Of a DNA stretch of 64,000 bases, positions 24,701-37,620 are shown in pieces. Location: positions 19,116,849-19,180,848 of the forward strand of contig NC_088318.1 of NCBI RefSeq assembly GCF_910592395.1, given 5' to 3'. The notes beneath the pieces were generated by a model. That model saw only the letters and a program-made list of their open reading frames with translations. It was not told where the DNA came from and made no database searches. The stretch comes from Lineus longissimus. Taxonomy: Eukaryota > Nemertea > Pilidiophora > Heteronemertea > Lineidae. The translations under genes were made by a program, and so were the position numbers. Position 1 is the stretch's first letter. The number at the start of each line of letters is the position of its first letter.

Positions 24701-25916
24701 TAGCAGTCTGACATGTTTAAAGAGGTCATTATTTCATCAATAAAAACCCAACAAGTATTACAACAAGAGGTGCATGTGGAAACTTTTTATGTTTATTTTG
24801 ATACCGCTGTATATCGCGATCAGTTTGTGGTCTTCCATGTAGAAGTTTTGTGAGTTGTGATTTCAACAATCTTAAAGAATTGCACCGTGTGCTTGCTTAT
24901 GTATAGAAATTAGAATGCTTCACACAATTCTGTGAATCTCCAAGATCCAAGAGTCTCACAACGTTTTTAAATATTTCAATCAATTGTCAGACGAAACTTC
25001 TGACGCTATACTGTCAAAATGTTTGATTAGCTTTACATGTATGATTTTCTTGTTAATCAAAATGTTTATCTTTGTAGTTTATAGTTTAAAAATGTTCTGA
25101 GATTCAAAATCTCAAAAGAAAATGTTAATTAGGGACCACTGCATGAATTAAAAAATAGAATTATAAATTGGGCCAAGTCCCTCCCCCATCACTACAATTC
25201 AAGCAGCCATTGTGTTCTTTGATTGAAAATGTGTATAAATTTGGCTGACTTTGGCATTGTCTTGGAATAGAGAAATGTTAAGATTTGTTTTGTTCATTGG
25301 TGTTTTCTGAAAACATTTCTCTGATATCAGTTGAGCTTTGAATCGTCACACTTGTTAAGAGTTTCCCCTTGAAGAGTAAGCCGGGTAAGTTGGGTGGTTT
25401 TTATTCAGTTCATCATTGATTCGACCTGAGGCCTGCCTCCACATGGTGATCAAGAGGAAATAATGTCTGAACAGTGACTTTAATTGAAACTATAGTTTGA
25501 TACAGTGACAGTGTTTTCAAAACTATGCCAAAGATACATTTTCACAAAAATCATATTTCCTGGTTCACCCACCATGCTTGTGATGCATGTGTATTGCTGG
25601 CAGAGCCACCTAGTGGAATGCTTGGTTCTCTATTCGATGAAAATAAATAAAATTGTTTGCAAAAATATTCTTCCGTTATTTCTTTGATGAACTGACGTAT
25701 AAAGTCTGAGCCCATTGAAGCTTGGTGTCACATTAGGTCAGCCCGACTAGATGGAGACCGTCTGAGCCTTCTTTGGTGACATAAATCAAGATTAGTAAAT
25801 TACTGCATACCTAGATAACCAGTTACCATCTGTGAGAGATGGTTGTGAAAAGATCCAAGCCATCTGAAGACGGGACATGGCTGTCCTGTGATATACATGC
25901 GAAATGTTCGAGGCAT
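21787..25916 (+). other. KCC 3' UTR and intergenic DNA
   Basis: No coding sequence seen. Candidate poly(A) signals AATAAA lie at 22061-22066, 24739-24744 and 25642-25651 (overlapping pair), so the 3' UTR could be about 0.3 kb or up to 3.9 kb. The region is AT-rich with oligo-A/T runs and few repeats, unlike the KCC introns. Confidence 0.5.
22061..22066 (+). terminator. Candidate KCC poly(A) signal
   Basis: First AATAAA after the KCC stop codon, 275 bp downstream. Further AATAAA words occur at 24739 and 25642. Confidence 0.4.
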
Positions 25917-25923
25917 TATAAAA
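25917..25923 (+). promoter_or_regulatory. TATA-like box upstream of syntrophin
   Basis: TATAAAA lies about 250 bp before the chosen syntrophin start codon. Position is plausible, but no initiator can be fixed. Confidence 0.25.
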
Positions 25924-26171
25924 ATTGTGCCCGCTATGAAGGGCGGTATACCGAAATGTCGTCGAATTATGGGTGACGGCCGACGATTTGGACGTGATCC
26001 GCGGTGTCTAAATCAACAACACACGAGTATGATCTTAAAATAGATACTGACACGATAATGAACGGAATTCCACGCCGTGACGTCATTTGCACCGACGAAC
26101 GGCCATTCCCCACAAAATTGGTGGACTATCGGATCTTCAGGCATGCAACAATGTATCTCGATAGTGACAAG

Positions 26172-29100
26172 ATGGCGGCCGGAGTAGCTCGGTCTGGCCT
26201 TCTTGAGGTGTATATTCGCCAACAATGGTGCCGTGTTTACTGCATGCTAAACGAGGATTCGCTTGTGCTGAGTTTAGATGAGAACCCAGACGCTAATGGT
26301 GTTCCTGGGGAGGCCCAGCGCCGCGATCATGAGAATCACAGCGAGCAAACCTTCTACCCAGATTCTGGTGAGCTGCCCGATTCCATTGCTGGTCAGAGAC
26401 GTCACGTCAGAGTGGCCAAGGAAGAGACGAATGGTCTTGGCATCAGCATCAAGGGGGGAAGGGAAAATAAGATGCCCATCCTGATAAGCAAAATATTCAA
26501 GGGCATGGCTGCAGATAATACAGAGAAACTTTATGTCGGCGACGCCATTCTGCAAGTCAACGGAGAAGACCTTCGAGAGGCAACACACGACGAGGCTGTC
26601 CGCGCCCTGAAGAGGGCGGGCAAGGTTGTTGATTTAGAAGGTAAGTCGCGTCATACTCTTATATCATGTTCATTTTCAGGACAAGCACTCATCTCTGTTC
26701 CGCCTGTTTTGACTTTGGCATTGACATTGTGCAAGAACATGAAGAATCGGGAAGATGAGACATACCTTCTGTTTGGAGACATTAGCTGCACTTGCAGTTG
26801 CACAAATTTGAAAAGGCCTCGGCCATTCACAGATACGTTGGTGTTCTGACGCTTCTATCTTGGGCCTTTTCGACAGAGACGAATCGGAGCCATAACAAAT
26901 CAAATACGCACACTCACGACACGTCAGAATGCCGAAGCTGACCGCGGACAATGGCATAAAGCCACAGTGACCCTGGTGTTCCATGTGAAACGCATGTCTG
27001 GTGTCTGATCGGTACCCAAACAAACTTCTACAAAAAGGTTTATTATTGTACCGCCATAACGGACTACATGTATATTTTAATTTCAATTTTAGCATTATTT
27101 GGTGTCATGTGTGATTGTTGTGCACCGTCATTGTATCTTTATGATTATATCATGACTGCTCCAAGCCAGGAAGCACACTGAACGCCTAATGATTATCAAG
27201 GGGCTCTCATACCTTGATCCAGTTCCACTCATTCCTGCCACACAGTGTTTACATGAACACATTCTCCAGCAGACTGAAGTGATTGATCAAATCTGGTCTT
27301 GATAAGTGTCTCACAAGTAAACTGTAATTCAGTAATTTAAATGCAACTGACACTTTAAAGGGACAATATAGGCAGCAGCTAGGCAGGCAAGATAAAGTTT
27401 CACGAAGTCGCCAATAGGGGTCTCTCACAACTCACAATACATCGAAATGATTCATGCTTGTGTACGGGAATATATGGGTGCTGAATCTGACATGACCCAG
27501 GGCCGTTACTGTGTATATTATGAGTCACCTTAAGATGGCTAAGTAGCCCCTCTGCTCCTGCCTATAGTCCCCCTGTGTTGGGTGAAAATAGGCCAAAGCA
27601 AGGGGTTGGAATTGGTGGTCTTCAGGTGACTACACGTAGAATGCACTGTTGGGGAACTTGTTTATCAGTGATTTAGCAATAATATCACTAATCTAAAAAC
27701 ATCACCTAAATGTACGTGCTTTGTCTCCCTAAAATGTTTCGGCTCACGTTTTGAAATACATGTGTGGTCTGGAATAAACCATGTAAACCAAATACTCAGA
27801 TATTCATATCTAACAGTGCCAATCCGATGCATGACTGAAACCTTTTTGATATAGGCTTTTCTCGCACTGTCCAGGAATGCCAGGGTCGCTCAAGGAGCCA
27901 TTGCCCCTTTCTTACCCCAGGTGACGTTGATGTCACCCCACGCACTGTGGTCCACGTAGATTCACGCACTGACTGTGGTCCACGCAGATTCACGCACTGT
28001 GGTCCACGCAGATTCACGCACTGACTGTGGTCCACGCAGATTCACGCACTGTGTTCCACGCAGATTCACGCACTGTGGTCCACGCAGATTCACGCACTGG
28101 TCCACGCAGATTCACGCACTGGTCCACGCAGATTCACGCACTGACTGTGGTCCACGCAGATTCACGCACTGACTGTGGTCCACGCAGATTCACGCACTGA
28201 CTGTGGTCCACGCAGATTGACGCACTGTGGTCCACCCAGATTCACGCACTGACTGTGGTCCACGCAGATTCACGCACTGACTGTGGTCCACGCAGATTCA
28301 CGCACTGACTGTGGTCCACGCAGATTCACGCACTGTGGTCCACGCAGATTCACGCACTGACTGTGGTCCACGCAGATTCACGCACTGACTGTGGTCCACG
28401 CAGATTCACGCACTGTGGTCCACGCAGATTCACGCACTGTGGTCCATGCAGATTCACGCACTGTGGTCCACCCAGATTCACGCACTGTGGTCCACGCACT
28501 GTGGTCCACGCACTGTGGTCCACGCCTGTCCATGCCGTATTGGATTTTTTAATTTTAAAAAGTGAAAGCCGAGTTTGATTGTATTCAAATATATTACAGA
28601 TGGAAACCAATTGTAAATGCCATTATGTTGTGACCGAATGGGACATTGATTGGTTGGTATGGGGCGGACATCAAGTCCAGTGGGAATATTTGTTTTAAGA
28701 TGAAGTGGTTCTTTAGTGTTTTTTAGTAGCCCGTACATTGTTTACATGTGGAACCGTAAAAAAAGACCAGGAACACTCACAAGAAGTGAAATGTTGTCAC
28801 ACATGAATTGTGGGAATGTTGTTGTAGTGAGCATTGCTTATAACATATCGATGGAACTGGCTCTTCAATCCTGGTTTCTTATTGAGTGATTTGTTCTTGT
28901 GGGATTTGGTCAGAGCAAATGAAGCCAATGGCTTCCTCAATCAACTCGCTGATTTCCCTTGATGCTTGCTCGTGATATATGTGGCCAAGTATATTGAACA
29001 CTTTCTTTTCATTTTCTGTTTTGACCATTACTTCTTTCTCTTGGTTGAGATAAGGTTGAGAAAAGACAAAGAGGTGGTTGATAAATCATGTAAAAACTAG

Positions 29101-32100
29101 ATTGCCAGCAGTGCCAAATGTCATTTTGAATTTGCAGCCATCAAAAGATGTCTTGTGTTCCATCGATGGCTTGCCAAGCATATTCTTCCTTTGGTTTCGC
29201 TAGTGACAACGATTGAATTGAACTTGATTGGTTGCCTTCATATGTTGACCGACACCTGCATCTTTTGATGCACAAGTCAGTGTACAATGCAGAAGGCAGA
29301 GGGTGGCTTATTTTGTGTCCAGGGGCAAGTCTCAGTTCTTGAACAGACAACTGAGTGTAGACAAGGCAATGACAAAAGTTCTACCACCAAGTGATGATTT
29401 CATTTGATGGAATAATCAATACTCAGAATATCTCATGCTAAAGAAGTCTTTCTTTGTTTATTCTTGATGGTGCTAATACACTCAGATGGAAGTATGGTAC
29501 ATTTCCTCCTGATATTCATATATTCACCACTTGTTGATGTTGACCTGTCTTGTTGGTAAAAGCACCAATCAATTCCTGACTAAGAATAAGTCGAGCCTCA
29601 TTCATTCGTTGAGTAATGAATTGTTGTCGCTCCTTGGGTTTTATGAAGCCTTGTGACTTTGTATATTCAGTGATAACATTCGATTCAGTAAATCTAAACT
29701 GCTGAGCGCTTCGTAACCTCTACATAAAAACCCCACTACTCTTACAGTGCCAAGAGAGCCATTTTGAACTTGAGCTTGGCTGCATTTTGAAGTATGATGC
29801 ATCCGAGTCTAAACTGTTATACGGTGACCATTTCATGTCTTTCCCTTTTATAATGTTATGTTTGGGTTGGAACAGTAGCATCCACCCCAATCCCAGTTAT
29901 TGGAAAACTTGCATGTTGACAGCTCTCCAAGCAACTAAAAGGTAAAAAAGACTGATTTATTTAGTCTGAGTGGCTTGGTCTGAGTGGCATGTGTAGGCTA
30001 GCATATGTTTGGACTGTTACAATGACATGAAAATGTAATAGTCTCAGTCATCAAAAATGCCTCTCTAATTACCAACACTAGTAAGATGTAATACAACCCT
30101 GGCCACTTTGATTGTCTTCTAATTGATGCTCTGATCTGAACCTAATCAAAAACAATAGCTGCCCCACTTTAGTATAACTGTTTGCTCTAAAAAAGACCAT
30201 CTCTTTATTGGACATGGTTTTCAATTCTCCTCTTGCATTGGCATGAATTCAAAGTGAAGTTACTTACTCAAGGTCAGATATGATGTGAAATGTGATGTCT
30301 CTTTTTCAGATATTGAACCCAGGTTGTTCAGGTAGAAGTTAAATCATAAATGAGCTGATGCTCCTGATGGCTTTCAAGTGTTGATTATGTGCACTGTACA
30401 TAATCAACCAGGAAGATACACATTACATGTATAGTGCAACTACACTGCATCTTGCTGGTAGATGAAAGCTTGACGAAGGGAATCTTATATATTCTCATAT
30501 ATTGATCACCCTTCTCCCTGAGGGAGTCATCAATACTCCCATTACATATATATAGCGCTCACTCATTATCTGCATGGGGACACAACAAATCGCTTGAGAA
30601 GAAAAAACTGAACATGGCGAGAAAGTATCTTGTATGCCATTGTGGTTTGTTTCACTGCGTCCACTGCCTTTTGACCAGCACAGCTCCAGAGATGCTGTCT
30701 GAATTCAAGGATCTGCTCTACCTGGATAATTAATAGCTAGAACAACAAACGGACAGACGTTATCATTCCTGGTCTAAGACATTATCATTCCATTTCTGGC
30801 AGAATGGCAATCACAGCCAGAGAATGGCATATTGAAGCCATTATAAGCCCACTCGAGGCCATGCATATAGCTCACCTTCAGAGTGTAAAGTCTGATAATA
30901 ACCTATACCGTAGTTGATATCTGACTATAAACCCTAAACTTTAACTTTAACTTTTATAGATTCTTTAGAATCCAGAGATTTTTGATAAAATTTCCATTTT
31001 ATATCATTTTATATCACCTCTTCAACAAATACTGGAATTTTGGCAAGAAAACAAAATGATAGTTTCAGACGAGAAGTCTGCTTGGTTTTTGCTGTGAAGT
31101 GAGTGCGCTTCTCAATTCAAGACTTGGAAGCCAAGAACACCACTCAAGGTTTTAATGTCAGTGCCTGTTCTAGAGATCAGTGTCGCTATCTGTCCATGTT
31201 GGTCATGTGAAGGTGATGCAGTTAATCCTGAAATGATGTGTTACGCCAGGCGAAAGTGGGAATATACATAAATGTAGGGATATTCTGACGAAGTACAGCG
31301 GTTTTTGACGCTTTTTCCATGATAATCCACATGCAGCCCCTTGATGAAATGGTCATCTCCTTTCTCTACTTGCAGTGAAATACCTCAGAGAAGTTACGCC
31401 GTATTTCAGAAAGACTTCTGCCTTGAATGACCTTGGATGGGGGTCACAGAAAGAATCCCCGAAAGATCCGACTGGAAGTGGCAATAGTAAAACTAACTGG
31501 TCAGAAAAGAAAACAATACCTTTAAAACTGTGTTATCTGTGCCGGAATCTTAGTGTGCCAGATCCAGAAAATCGGACAATTGAACTTCATTCTCCAGATG
31601 GCAAGAGTTCTTGTATTCTTCGCTGTCCTGATGCTGGAATCTGCAATTCTTGGTTTGCTGCGCTGCATTCAAATGTGTCGCTACTGATGCAGCAAGCGAT
31701 AGTGGAGGCTAATCGGATGCTGAGTGCGGGCCCACGGCATCAGGAGATAACACATATGTCGTGGCTCGCGGAGCAGGTAGGTCCTTGGAATGTGGGGTGA
31801 TGATTACAACGATCAGGTCTCCTCATTCTCTCGGGTGCTAAAGGTCTTTATTCAGCATCTGGTTTAGTTGTGTTAGTTTCAAAGAGCTCTTGCAAACGAA
31901 CCTTGTATATATCGTGTGCCATTCAAGTTTCCAACCCAGAATTGTTTTCACTAAGCCGTTTACAGCTGGATAAACAATAGTGCTGTCATTTTGGAGCCAC
32001 CCCTTAATCATAACTTCCTTCATCTAACTTTCAAGGAGGATGATAAAATGAGGTGTGTTTTGATTTCAGATTCACAGCGAGCAAGGCAATCCAAGTTGGA

Positions 32101-35100
32101 AGCCAGTGTTTTGTGCTGTCTCTGACAAGGATATGATGTTGTTTGAGAGCGCCCCGTGGACAAAGGAAGAGTGGGTGAAACCATTTCAAACACATCCCAT
32201 CATCGCAACAAGGTACACCCTGGATTCTCTTCCCAAGGCCCCCCCTTATCATATAACAGAAGGGTATTATCACTATTACTTCTCTCTGATGTATCACCTC
32301 ATTCCTAGGTGCTCAACGTGCCTGGGCATCAGGTTGTCCACTGTATCTGAAACGTTTTTTTTTAACCAGACACCTTGTAGTTCATTGCAAAGTTCCTGCA
32401 TTTTTGCACAGCTCTGCTTTCATTGCTTCATCGAGTGACATCAGTAGTTTCACTAGCGAAAGGTGCCCACACCGCGATATTCAGCCCAGAGCAATCACCA
32501 TCACTTGGAACTTGTTGAGTGACAAATCAGTCAGTGCGGTGAATACATGTACTTACACTTGCCATTTGGTGGTTTGCAACCAATATCACAATAAGTGCAG
32601 TGAACTCCTCTCAGTTCCTTCGTGCCACAAAACGAAATGGTTGACACGTGATGAAAATTGCAGTGTGCGCCTGGCATGAACACCTGATTCTACCAGCAGC
32701 AGGAGACAGTCCTCCATTGAATCATTCTCGGTCTCCCTCCTCTCTTGATTCAACCAGTTTGGAAACGCTTCCCTTAACTTTAACCCTAAGACAAATATAT
32801 TTTTGGTGGGTCGATCGTTTCGCCAAACATTACTAGTTTCCTGTTGGCTGCATAGATCTGTTAGTGTTTTTCACGAGTAGTTTAGAAGTCCTTCACCGAG
32901 TGTTTCACGGCATGGCAGTTGATAAATATCACAGATTATGAATCAGAAATTCTGAATCGCTGATAGGACATGCATTCCCATCGCCATCTCGAGCCAAGGA
33001 CAGCTGTGACTGGGACATGGCGAGAGCATTCTACAACTTCTTATCAATATATTGACGGGCCCAATGAGAGTACTGTATACATCGAAATAGCAGATTTTGT
33101 GCTGACAGTATGAACTGCTGACAAATTATTACCGGTATGTACAGATTCTTGGCAATTGCAGTGAAAATCTGAGATCCATATATGGCTCGAACACTGCCAA
33201 AATAAGAGAATTGAGTGATTACATGTACTTGTTGTACTCAAACACCTGTTTCATGTGTATTCAATGTAATAGTGCTTACACCGTGTGTATAATGCCTGAG
33301 CTGTGCACTCAGTTTAATTGGACCACCCAATAAAATGAAAGAATGGGTATTCTAGTAATTGATTTAACTGAATCAAGTAATTGATTTCACTGAATTAAAC
33401 TGAATCATGAACACATTAATAGTTTATTATCATTGGTTGTCCTTCCAGTAAATCCCTATTAAATAAGATGTCGATTTCACATATCTCCAAACCCTCACAC
33501 CTTTCATAACACAAATCACCCAGCCAACACAGCTTATTGTTTGCCCACAGCTTTAGTCAGTGTCTGATTACAGGGATTAGAGGTCACAGAATGCACTACA
33601 CAGTAAATAAGGGGACTGCAAACAACCAAAGTTTTGTGTTTCTTTACTTTTTCAATTTGCAGAAATTTCTGAAGTTAATTTCTGGGCCTTTTAGTTGTTA
33701 CTGGTGGCAGAGTGTTTATCTGTCCAAGAGTTGTGCCAAGATGCAGGAACAGATGATTTGGAGACGTTCTTGTGCCATTTCAAGTATCATAGACAGAAGC
33801 AACCACTCGCTTGAACCCCTCACCCTACTTTATTTCCCCAACCTAACTAGAAAACCTTTGCAAATAATGAACAATTAATCAACGGAAATTACTTATCGTC
33901 GTGTATAAGGTAGAATATAGCAGAAACCGTGTGGTGAGGTTCTGTGTCATAATGAGTCATGAAAAACCTGTCATTAAAGGTTGTGTTTCGACGATTTCTT
34001 TCAAGTTGGTTTGTTTAAAAGGCTTGCCCCTCCATCATCTAAAGTGTTATCATCTAATCCCACAGTGTTTTTCCCACTCGGTCTTCACTTGCTTTCGTAC
34101 AGTCTCCACTGGTCACCTGTGCTGCCACCTTTTGTCCCAGATTATCCTGTTGCATAACTGTACTTGCATTATATTGGTCAAATGTCGATACTAAGTTTAA
34201 CAATCTCTTCACCAGCCCACATCAAACTTCTACAAAAAGTCACTAATGTGTAAAGGCCCAGCCTTGCCTCGATCAACTATTCAGATAAACAGATAAGAAC
34301 GAGCTTAACCCTTTTGCACACTGTTGTGACGATGCAATAATTAGACTTTATTTAGTGAACTTATTGGTGGCAGTCTCTTCAGTAATGTATCAAGATGACA
34401 TATCGTAAAGTTGAGGGTAAGTATTGTATGGCTCTTGAAGGTGATATCTGCTTTATCGTCTTTTAGATTAGTGCATTCAGGCAAGCATACCACCACATCA
34501 CTCTCTGGATCAGAACTGCTAACATTCGGCACGAGGACGGGTTCCAAACAAGGCATTGAGGCACATATCTTTAGAGTGGAGGCACAGCGAGATTTGTCCA
34601 ACTGGTGTCGGGTTCTAGTCCAAGGAGCACACGCTTCGGCTATCTTAGCTAAGGAAATATCATGCCGTAAGTTTTACACCAGCTGACCTGGCAGGGGGGG
34701 GGTCATGTTACTTCCACTGGCGAGAGATTTCATGTGAAATATGACACCCAAGATGGTGCGAGGGACCTGGTCTCTGATGCTATATGGCAGCACCTACTTC
34801 TATCTCTTGATCACTGGCTTTGGTGATTAGCCGGTCCATACGTTTTGAATTCTGATTATGATTTGACAGTGCCCAAGGAGTCAAGCAAGAAGTGTTGAAG
34901 TGTCTGTTTCAAGGACACAAAGACGAAACAGCCGTGATCATTGCGAGTATCTAACCCACAATCTCCTGACCGTGAGTCCAGCGCTCTAACCACTATACGA
35001 CTGATTACCATTATCCCCAAGCATCTTGTATTTTGGAAGAGGATTGAACTTTTCATTGCCATGTTTCAGCGGTTACATGGCAGGGCCAGGAAGCAAGATT

Positions 35101-36305
35101 CACCCTCCACTATGACAATGGGTTCACCCTCTCTGATCCTAGGACCGAGGATGGAAGAAAACTTCAGATTCTATGGCATTTTCCATATGAAAAGTTACGG
35201 ATGTCAGCCGATGATGGACAACGCCTTCTGTGGTTAGATTTTGGAGAGGAAGGTGAACAGGTAAACATATGGGTGGGTAGGGGGAGTGTTAGGCTGTCGG
35301 AGTGGCAGAGTGGAAACATATGGGTGGGTAGGGGGAGTGTTAGGCTGTCGGAGTGGCAGAGTGGAAACATATGGGTGGGTAGGGGGAGTGTTAGGCTGTC
35401 GGAGTGGCAGAGTGGAAACATATGGGTGGGTAGGGGGAATGTTAGGCTGTCGGAGTGGCAGAGTGGAAACATATGGGTGGGTAGGGGGAATGTTAGGCTG
35501 TCGGAGTGGCAGAGTGGAAACATATGGGTGGGTAGGGGGAGTGTTAGGCTGTCGGAGTGGCAGAGTGGAAACATATGAGTGGGTAGGGGGAGTGTTAGGC
35601 TGTCGGAGTGGCAGAGTGGAAACATATGGGTGGGTAGGGGGAGTGTTAGGCTGTCGGAGTGGCAGAGTGGAAACATATGAGTGGGTAGGGGGAGTGTTGG
35701 GCTGTCGGAGTGGCAGAGTGGAAACATATGAGTGGGTAGAGGGAGTGTTAGGCTGTCGGAGTGGCAGAGTGGAAACATATGAGTGGGTAGGGGGAGTGTT
35801 AGGCTGTCGGAGTGGCAGAGTGGAGACATATGGGTGGGTAGGGGGAGTGTTAGGCTGTCGGAGTGGCAGAGTGGAAACATATGAGTGGGTAGGGGGAGTG
35901 TTAGGCTGTCGGAGTGGCAGAGTGGAAACATATGAGTGGGTAGGGGGAGTGTTAGGCTGTCGGAGTGGCAGAGTGGAAACATATGAGTGGGTAGGGGGAG
36001 TGTTAGGCTGTCGGAGTGGCAGAGTGGAAACATATGGGTGGGTAGGGGGAATGTTAGGCTGTCGGAGTTGTTATGATAGAGGGCGACACTCTTTGACAAG
36101 TGTAGGTTTCCTCCGACAGTTGTTCAAAAAGCTGAAAATGAGGCGAATTGGAGTGTGTGTGTGTTCACGACACAATATTTCCTTTTTTCAAATACCGACT
36201 TTTTCTCTCCAGGAACTTGATCTTCATGGATGCCCCAAGCCAATTGTGTTCATCTTGCACACGTTTCTGTCGGCCAAACTTCACCGACTGGGACTCCTGG
36301 CTTAG
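26172..36305 (+). CDS. Syntrophin (alpha/beta type), six coding exons
   Basis: Adapter of the dystrophin glycoprotein complex that holds channels and signalling proteins at the membrane. Exons: 26172-26640, 31376-31776, 32070-32212, 34467-34666, 35070-35260, 36213-36305; 498 aa, close to mammalian syntrophins. Order: first half of PH1 (residues about 6-40), PDZ inserted at about 76-158 with carboxylate loop [12 protein letters not shown] and [13 protein letters not shown], second half of PH1, PH2 (about 290-395), and the syntrophin-unique C-terminus with [20 protein letters not shown] and [20 protein letters not shown]. The start at 26172 has a strong context (AAGATGGCG) and gives the family's short N-terminus; in-frame ATGs at 26004, 26058 and 26151 could add up to 56 residues. 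A 51-bp minisatellite begins at the exon 5 donor. The long PH1 insert and closest similarity favour beta-syntrophin, but an invertebrate gene need not map to one vertebrate paralogue. Confidence 0.95.
27941..28525. repeat. 24/28-bp interspersed minisatellite in syntrophin intron 1
   Basis: Core GTGGTCCACGCAGATTCACG with either CACT or CACTGACT between cores, giving mixed 20-, 24- and 28-bp steps. About 24 units; the last three shrink to CACTGTGGTCCACG. Confidence 0.92.
30614..30733 (+). CDS. Uncertain 39-codon cysteine-rich small ORF
   Basis: Runs from ATGGCG to TAA, starting [20 protein letters not shown], with five cysteines and three histidines. It lies inside syntrophin intron 1, about 65 bp after a TATATATA tract. 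No family recognised; it may be chance. Confidence 0.12.
   Translation: MARKYLVCHCGLFHCVHCLLTSTAPEMLSEFKDLLYLDN
34941..35003 (-). mobile_element. tRNA-derived SINE head (fragment)
   Basis: On the minus strand an A-box-like TAGTGGTTAGAGCGCTGG and a B-box-like GGGTTAGATACTC stand about 20 bp apart, the layout of a tRNA-related SINE promoter. It lies in syntrophin intron 4, 67 bp before exon 5. No intact acceptor stem, so not a tRNA gene. Confidence 0.6.
35261..36068. repeat. 51-bp minisatellite, about 16 copies, starting at a splice donor
   Basis: The unit is AAACATATGGGTGGGTAGGG plus 31 more bases ending GGCAGAGTGG. The first unit is fused to the syntrophin exon 5 donor (CAG|GTAAACATATGGG). 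At 17 codons per unit the array is open on both strands (339 and 311 codons); these frames are artefacts. Variants ATGAGTG/ATGGGTG and GAATG/GAGTG are clustered. Confidence 0.95.
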
Positions 36306-36535
36306 TGTCATGATGGTTCCCATGGAAATGGATGCTGGTCACAGGCAAAGAGAGGATGACTTATATCACAGGAAAGCAAATGTGACTGTTTTAAAATCAT
36401 GTGGACGATAAACGAAAGATGCATTCATTACGGAGGTGTTTGACTTACCTTGGAATGTAAAATGGGTCATTTCATGATATTGTCACTGGCAAGTTGGCCT
36501 TTCTCTGCAGGTTGGAACGAAGCAGGGCATAGTGC

Positions 36536-36541
36536 AATAAA
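36536..36541 (+). terminator. Candidate syntrophin poly(A) signal
   Basis: AATAAA 231 bp after the stop codon. A second one is at 38465-38470. Confidence 0.45.
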
Positions 36542-37559
36542 ACCACTTGAATTTCTGGTCAGTCGTGAGCGGAATAATTGAAAGGGTACATGAAAGAAAG
36601 CGGTGAGCAACAATGTTAGTGTAAGCATTTCAAGAAAACCAGACTTCTGTTTTCCTTTACCGGGTCATTGCTTGGGTTGGTATTCACCTCTTATGGGGTG
36701 ACCAGCTCCTGTTGCACAGAGAAGCAATTTTTGTGGCATCTGATAAATATCAAGATGAATATCAAACGTTACTGCGATGAAAATCGCTGGTCAGTGATGA
36801 GCTTAAGAATACGAGAGTTTTGTGTTCTTCAATTTATTCTTTATGATTTTGATATCATACCATATCAGTTCTCGAGTTCATTAATTAGCATATCAAGTTT
36901 TATAGAATTGATTGTTTTTAGTCCCAACTTTTAGTTCATGATATGATGTCAAGTTTTCTTAACAAGACGTTCATCGTGCAACTAATTTTGGAACTTTCCC
37001 TTATTTTGATTTTCCATATTTGTTGTTCATATGTCATCTGTTTTATTGATTTTGATTGGTTATGTATTCTCCAGTGCCATACAACAAACCGGACACTTGG
37101 TTTGTCAATTATCGACCACGGCTTATTCTCGTCACAAGCTGTGACATTTTTACCACCATCGTTTTTCAACAATTTTCACGAATGCAATTTCAAGCGGCAA
37201 ACTTGTTTTAATTGGATATCAGCAGTAAACACAATATGCAGTTACATGTACACAAACAAGCAAATTAGCCAAATTTTAGCTTCACAAACATTTCCTGGTT
37301 TACAGAGTGTAAATTTCCAAACTCAACTTCAATCGAAGCTGGCTTCCAGCTGGTGTCCAGTGGCTTTGCTTGTTGCGTATGTCGTGATGAAGGAAAAGTT
37401 CATAGTTTAGTTGACAATACTGATTCACTCTTGTTTTCTCATCCTTGTGCAACTTGCGAGAAGCCAGTCAGAAACATCGCAATATTTGCTGTGGAGATTG
37501 TGTACACTAGTATTAGGAAGGTGAGATTGGGTCAAGTATGATTAGATTGGAAAGATCAA

Positions 37560-37620
37560 TGGTACAATGGTTAGAGCATTAAGCCGATAATCAGGTAGTC
37601 TTGGGTTAAAATTTTGTTTG
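37560..37620 (+). mobile_element. Degenerate tRNA-derived SINE head
   Basis: A-box-like ATGGTTAGAGCATTAAGC is followed about 20 bp later by GGGTTAAAATT in the place of a B box. Intergenic, downstream of syntrophin. Confidence 0.5.

Larger units (their letters stand above)
26641..31375 (+). other. Syntrophin intron 1
   Basis: 4.7 kb intron. Besides the CACGCA-rich minisatellite at 27.9-28.5 kb and one 39-codon open frame at 30614-30733, nothing recognisable is present. Confidence 0.6.

Noticed and set aside
27675-27780. Possible further exon in syntrophin intron 1
   Set aside because: No open frame with splice sites in the required phase; exon 1 (phase 1) joins directly to 31376 and keeps the PDZ-PH junction intact.
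6971-28525. CRISPR array
   Set aside because: The repeats are directly adjacent with no unique spacers, and the host is clearly an animal.
34941-35003. Functional tRNA gene
   Set aside because: A and B boxes only; no cloverleaf can be closed, so a SINE head.
35164-36305. 311- and 339-codon ORFs of 17-residue repeats on both strands
   Set aside because: They are a 51-bp minisatellite in syntrophin intron 5. A unit length divisible by three keeps frames open on both strands, and the array begins at a validated splice donor.
36943-37410. 155-codon ORF downstream of syntrophin
   Set aside because: No family resemblance, composition like the surrounding AT-rich DNA, and it sits just past a poly(A) signal.
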